Shown here: positions 62,197-64,000 of the stretch, piece by piece
Layout of the letters: every line of letters begins with the position of its first letter
How positions within the stretch are numbered: position 1 is the first letter of the stretch
From: Solibacillus sp. FSL H8-0538
Lineage (GTDB): Bacteria; Bacillota; Bacilli; Bacillales_A; Planococcaceae
Reading direction: 5' to 3'
NCBI RefSeq assembly: GCF_038003525.1
Contig: NZ_JBBOPI010000001.1
Span: forward strand, 2,223,001 to 2,287,000
Length of the DNA: 64,000 nt
The notes under the pieces: model-generated
The model's input: the letters and a program-made list of their open reading frames with translations, nothing else
The model's database searches: none
What the model was told of the DNA's origin: nothing
Made by a program: the position numbers and the translations under genes

Positions 62197-62480
62197 TTTT
62201 GTCGTTCCTCATGTATATTTTCAAATCGTATACAGATTACACCACGATCATACGACCACGTATAGACAACATCATCTATAAACTGCGCGCCTGCTTGTTC
62301 ACCGTATTGCTGTGCAACTAATGCACCGTTTAGAGCAACCTCACTCGCATGCACTTCTAGTTTTTTATTATGCAGTGTAGTGCGCAACTGGTGCGTCATC
62401 GGGATTAGAGCACTTGTCAGCAGAAATAAAATTACAACAGCCAAAATTGTTTCCATGAAGGAAATTCCATGCTCATTCAA
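62166..62480 (-). CDS. comGE: ComGE-like minor pseudopilin
   Basis: The protein has 104 residues from TTG 62480 behind GGGAGG. The N-terminus NEHGISFMETILAVVILFLLTSALIP is a prepilin signal (cleavage after Gly, Glu at +5). The rest is a small globular part with two Cys near the end (ICIRFENIHEERQKC). Named by position and signal. It overlaps comGD by 8 nt. Confidence 0.72.
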   Translation of the reverse strand: MNEHGISFMETILAVVILFLLTSALIPMTHQLRTTLHNKKLEVHASEVALNGALVAQQYGEQAGAQFIDDVVYTWSYDRGVICIRFENIHEERQKCVYQNGDPT

Positions 62481-62925
62481 GTAATAAAAACCTCCCTTTC
62501 CCCATGTTAATGGAGTAACTTATTGACTCATCCCCCATTTCAAATATAATTCGTCCTGTATTATAAATATTTCCGAAGCTATTAAAGTCAATTCTTCTCG
62601 AAGCTGTTACTACGTATACACTCATCCCCTCTGGAAAATCTTGCACATATATGGGCGCATCGTAATAACCGCGATGAATAAGAAGACGTTTCCCAAATTC
62701 AACATAACAGAAAATTGCGTTTTCTTCTTCAATTGCTTGCATTTGAGCTGCACGGATTGTTAATTCAAACTGATCAACCGTTTTCATAAAGGTGTAATGC
62801 ACAAGTTTCTTATGGGAAAATTGAAAAACGACGAGGCAGATAATACTTACGACAAATAATACGGCGAGCATTTCAATTAATGTATGACCATACTCATTTG
62901 AAACGAATCTACTACGGCGATTCAT
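62473..62925 (-). CDS. comGD: ComGD minor pseudopilin
   Basis: The protein has 150 residues when started at ATG 62925, which overlaps the comGC stop region by 14 nt. EYGHTLIEMLAVLFVVSIICLVVFQF is the prepilin N-terminus. The frame is open 38 codons further upstream, but that part lies wholly inside comGC, so the inner ATG is preferred. The length agrees with ComGD (about 143). Confidence 0.82.
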   Translation of the reverse strand: MNRRSRFVSNEYGHTLIEMLAVLFVVSIICLVVFQFSHKKLVHYTFMKTVDQFELTIRAAQMQAIEEENAIFCYVEFGKRLLIHRGYYDAPIYVQDFPEGMSVYVVTASRRIDFNSFGNIYNTGRIIFEMGDESISYSINMGKGRFLLLE

Positions 62926-63247
62926 TACTATTGCTTGGTGCTTTACTCGATGCGGTTTTAACATGTCCACCTTCCTCAATGATGATTGTCTCACCGTTTG
63001 GGCACGTTGTATTTTCTGTTTGCAAATATTGATTATCAACTAAATCTTGCATCGTTGGATACTTCATCGTTTCTACTCGATATGCCTCGACTTGTCCTTG
63101 TACCATATTGACATACGCATCGCAGCCCTTTGCATCTATGGAAGCAAAATGCTTTGTCACGTTTGGAATCGTGACTAAAATCAGCACTGAAATAATTAAT
63201 AAAACAATTAACATCTCAATAAGTGTAAAGCCTCGTTCATTTTTCAA
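62912..63247 (-). CDS. comGC: ComGC major competence pseudopilin
   Basis: The protein has 111 residues. RGFTLIEMLIVLLIISVLILVTIPNV is a textbook type IV prepilin signal. GCDAYVNMVQGQVEAYRVE and the later PTMQDLV...TTCPNGE hold the two cysteines typical of ComGC. It polymerises into the pseudopilus that pulls DNA to the membrane. The start is TTG 63247, about 10 nt after GAGGAGAACG. Confidence 0.93.
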   Translation of the reverse strand: MKNERGFTLIEMLIVLLIISVLILVTIPNVTKHFASIDAKGCDAYVNMVQGQVEAYRVETMKYPTMQDLVDNQYLQTENTTCPNGETIIIEEGGHVKTASSKAPSNSNESP

Positions 63248-63262
63248 ACATTCGTTCTCCTC

Positions 63263-64000
63263 TCAAATAAAATCGAGTAAGTTGTACATCGGAATCAAAA
63301 TACTTAAATATGCGGCAATGACACAAGCAGCAATCATTATAAACATTACAGGCTGAATAATCGCCATCGTCGTTCGAATAATCGTTTGTAGTCGGGCCTC
63401 TAATAGCTCACAATAAATGATTAATTCTCGGCCAAGTAAACCACTTGCTTCTCCATGTGCAATAAACTGTTCAAACTTCGGGAAGAAATATCCGAGCTGC
63501 TTTACAGTTAGCGCAAGACTGTCCCCAAAAATAATTCGCTTCTGCATCACCCCAGCAACATATGCAAGTTGTGCCTGATGTTCCTGCTGCTTCAGATGCT
63601 CAAGTGCTTGTTGTAGAGAAAAGCCAGTTAACAGTAAATTGCCAAGAGAGCGCCCAAATTGCCGCGTTAAAATAAGCTTCCAAAAATAACCGATGACCGG
63701 TAATTTAAATAATATATTCAGTTGAATATCTACACGTTTTCGTTGAATATAAAAAAACATTCCGAATATGCCAAGTGCCAATAAACATCCAACTGCAATA
63801 AAATAATCTGGCATGTGCAAAAAAAATTTTGACCACTGAATGCTTGACGTTTCTTGTCCTTGTGCTCTCGAAGTAACCATCAAAGATATATTCGGTAAGA
63901 AATATGTGCGAAATGCAATAAATAAACTAATTAAAAATATGAAGAGAATTGTCGGATACGTCAGAAGTTTTATTAGTTGGGCCTTCATTTTAGTAAAAAA
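63263..64000 (-). CDS. comGB: ComGB platform protein, cut by the window edge
   Basis: At least 245 codons are open to base 64000, so the start lies outside. The visible part contains a membrane helix pair (LLTYPTILFIFLISLFIAF and YFIAVGCLLALGIFGMFFYI). The second type II secretion F domain follows (LPVIGYFWKLILTRQFGRSLGNLLLTGFSLQQALEHL, then AIIQPVMFIMIAACVIAAYLSILIPMYNLLDFI). ComGB is the polytopic base of the pseudopilus machine. An internal ATG at 63988 is not the true start. Confidence 0.88.
   Translation of the reverse strand, partial: FFTKMKAQLIKLLTYPTILFIFLISLFIAFRTYFLPNISLMVTSRAQGQETSSIQWSKFFLHMPDYFIAVGCLLALGIFGMFFYIQRKRVDIQLNILFKLPVIGYFWKLILTRQFGRSLGNLLLTGFSLQQALEHLKQQEHQAQLAYVAGVMQKRIIFGDSLALTVKQLGYFFPKFEQFIAHGEASGLLGRELIIYCELLEARLQTIIRTTMAIIQPVMFIMIAACVIAAYLSILIPMYNLLDFI

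Overview
The window looks like chromosomal DNA of a low-GC, endospore-forming Bacillota. My best guess is the Lysinibacillus/Solibacillus side of the Caryophanaceae (old Planococcaceae). The reasons are spo0A, spoIVB and spoIIIA genes, a competence comG operon, gene order that follows the B. subtilis yqjE-to-comG region almost step by step, and protein sequences close to but clearly distinct from Bacillus. No rRNA, tRNA, CRISPR array, prophage or insertion sequence was seen. Most genes lie on the minus strand.

Layout. 1-4.3 kb: cheW, an M20 peptidase, a coiled-coil protein of unknown function, and a divergent marR / CarD-like pair sharing palindromic operators. 4.4-13.4 kb: propionyl-CoA to succinyl-CoA conversion (carboxyltransferase, epimerase, B12-dependent mutase, MeaB), with Prli42, an FUSC-like membrane protein and bacilliredoxin between. 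13.5-19.5 kb: branched-chain keto-acid dehydrogenase plus leucine dehydrogenase, which supply propionyl-CoA and branched acyl-CoA primers. 19.7-25 kb: yqzF, GDPD phosphodiesterase, fapA, spo0A, spoIVB. 25-34.1 kb: recN-ahrC-tlyA-dxs-ispA-xseB-xseA-folD-nusB. 34.3-37.5 kb: glpK-glpD, inserted in the usual nusB/yqhY junction. 37.5-40 kb: yqhY-accC-accB. 40.2-42.9 kb: a reduced spoIIIA operon (AC to AH) lacking spoIIIAA and spoIIIAB. 43-45.2 kb: a repeat-flanked PCYCGC lipoprotein and a nitronate monooxygenase-like gene. 45.5-49.2 kb: efp, pepQ-like, aroQ, yqhR, yqhQ. 49.4-51.7 kb: an ECF sigma factor with a probable membrane anti-sigma partner, and a TSUP transporter. 51.9-54.5 kb: B12-dependent ribonucleotide reductase with a perfect NrdR box. 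54.8-60.9 kb: lipM, yqhL, gcvPB-gcvPA-gcvT behind a tandem glycine riboswitch. 61-64 kb: aroK and comGG to comGB, the last cut by the window edge.

How it fits together. Valine and isoleucine are deaminated by Bcd, decarboxylated by Bkd, and the propionyl-CoA enters the TCA cycle through methylmalonyl-CoA. In B. subtilis this neighbourhood holds the 2-methylcitrate mmg genes instead. The mutase and NrdJ both need adenosylcobalamin. LipM, Bkd E2 and the glycine cleavage system are linked through lipoylation.

The most unusual content is not a protein. At least three families of interspersed, structured repeats fill the intergenic gaps. Family A (eight copies seen by eye) forms a GC-rich hairpin and, in three copies, a second hairpin of constant 31-nt length. 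Both stems show paired compensatory base changes between copies. Families B and C are larger. B copies flank the lipoprotein gene exactly where spoIIIAA/AB should lie. A C copy and an A copy lie inside the gcvT leader, downstream of the riboswitch terminator.
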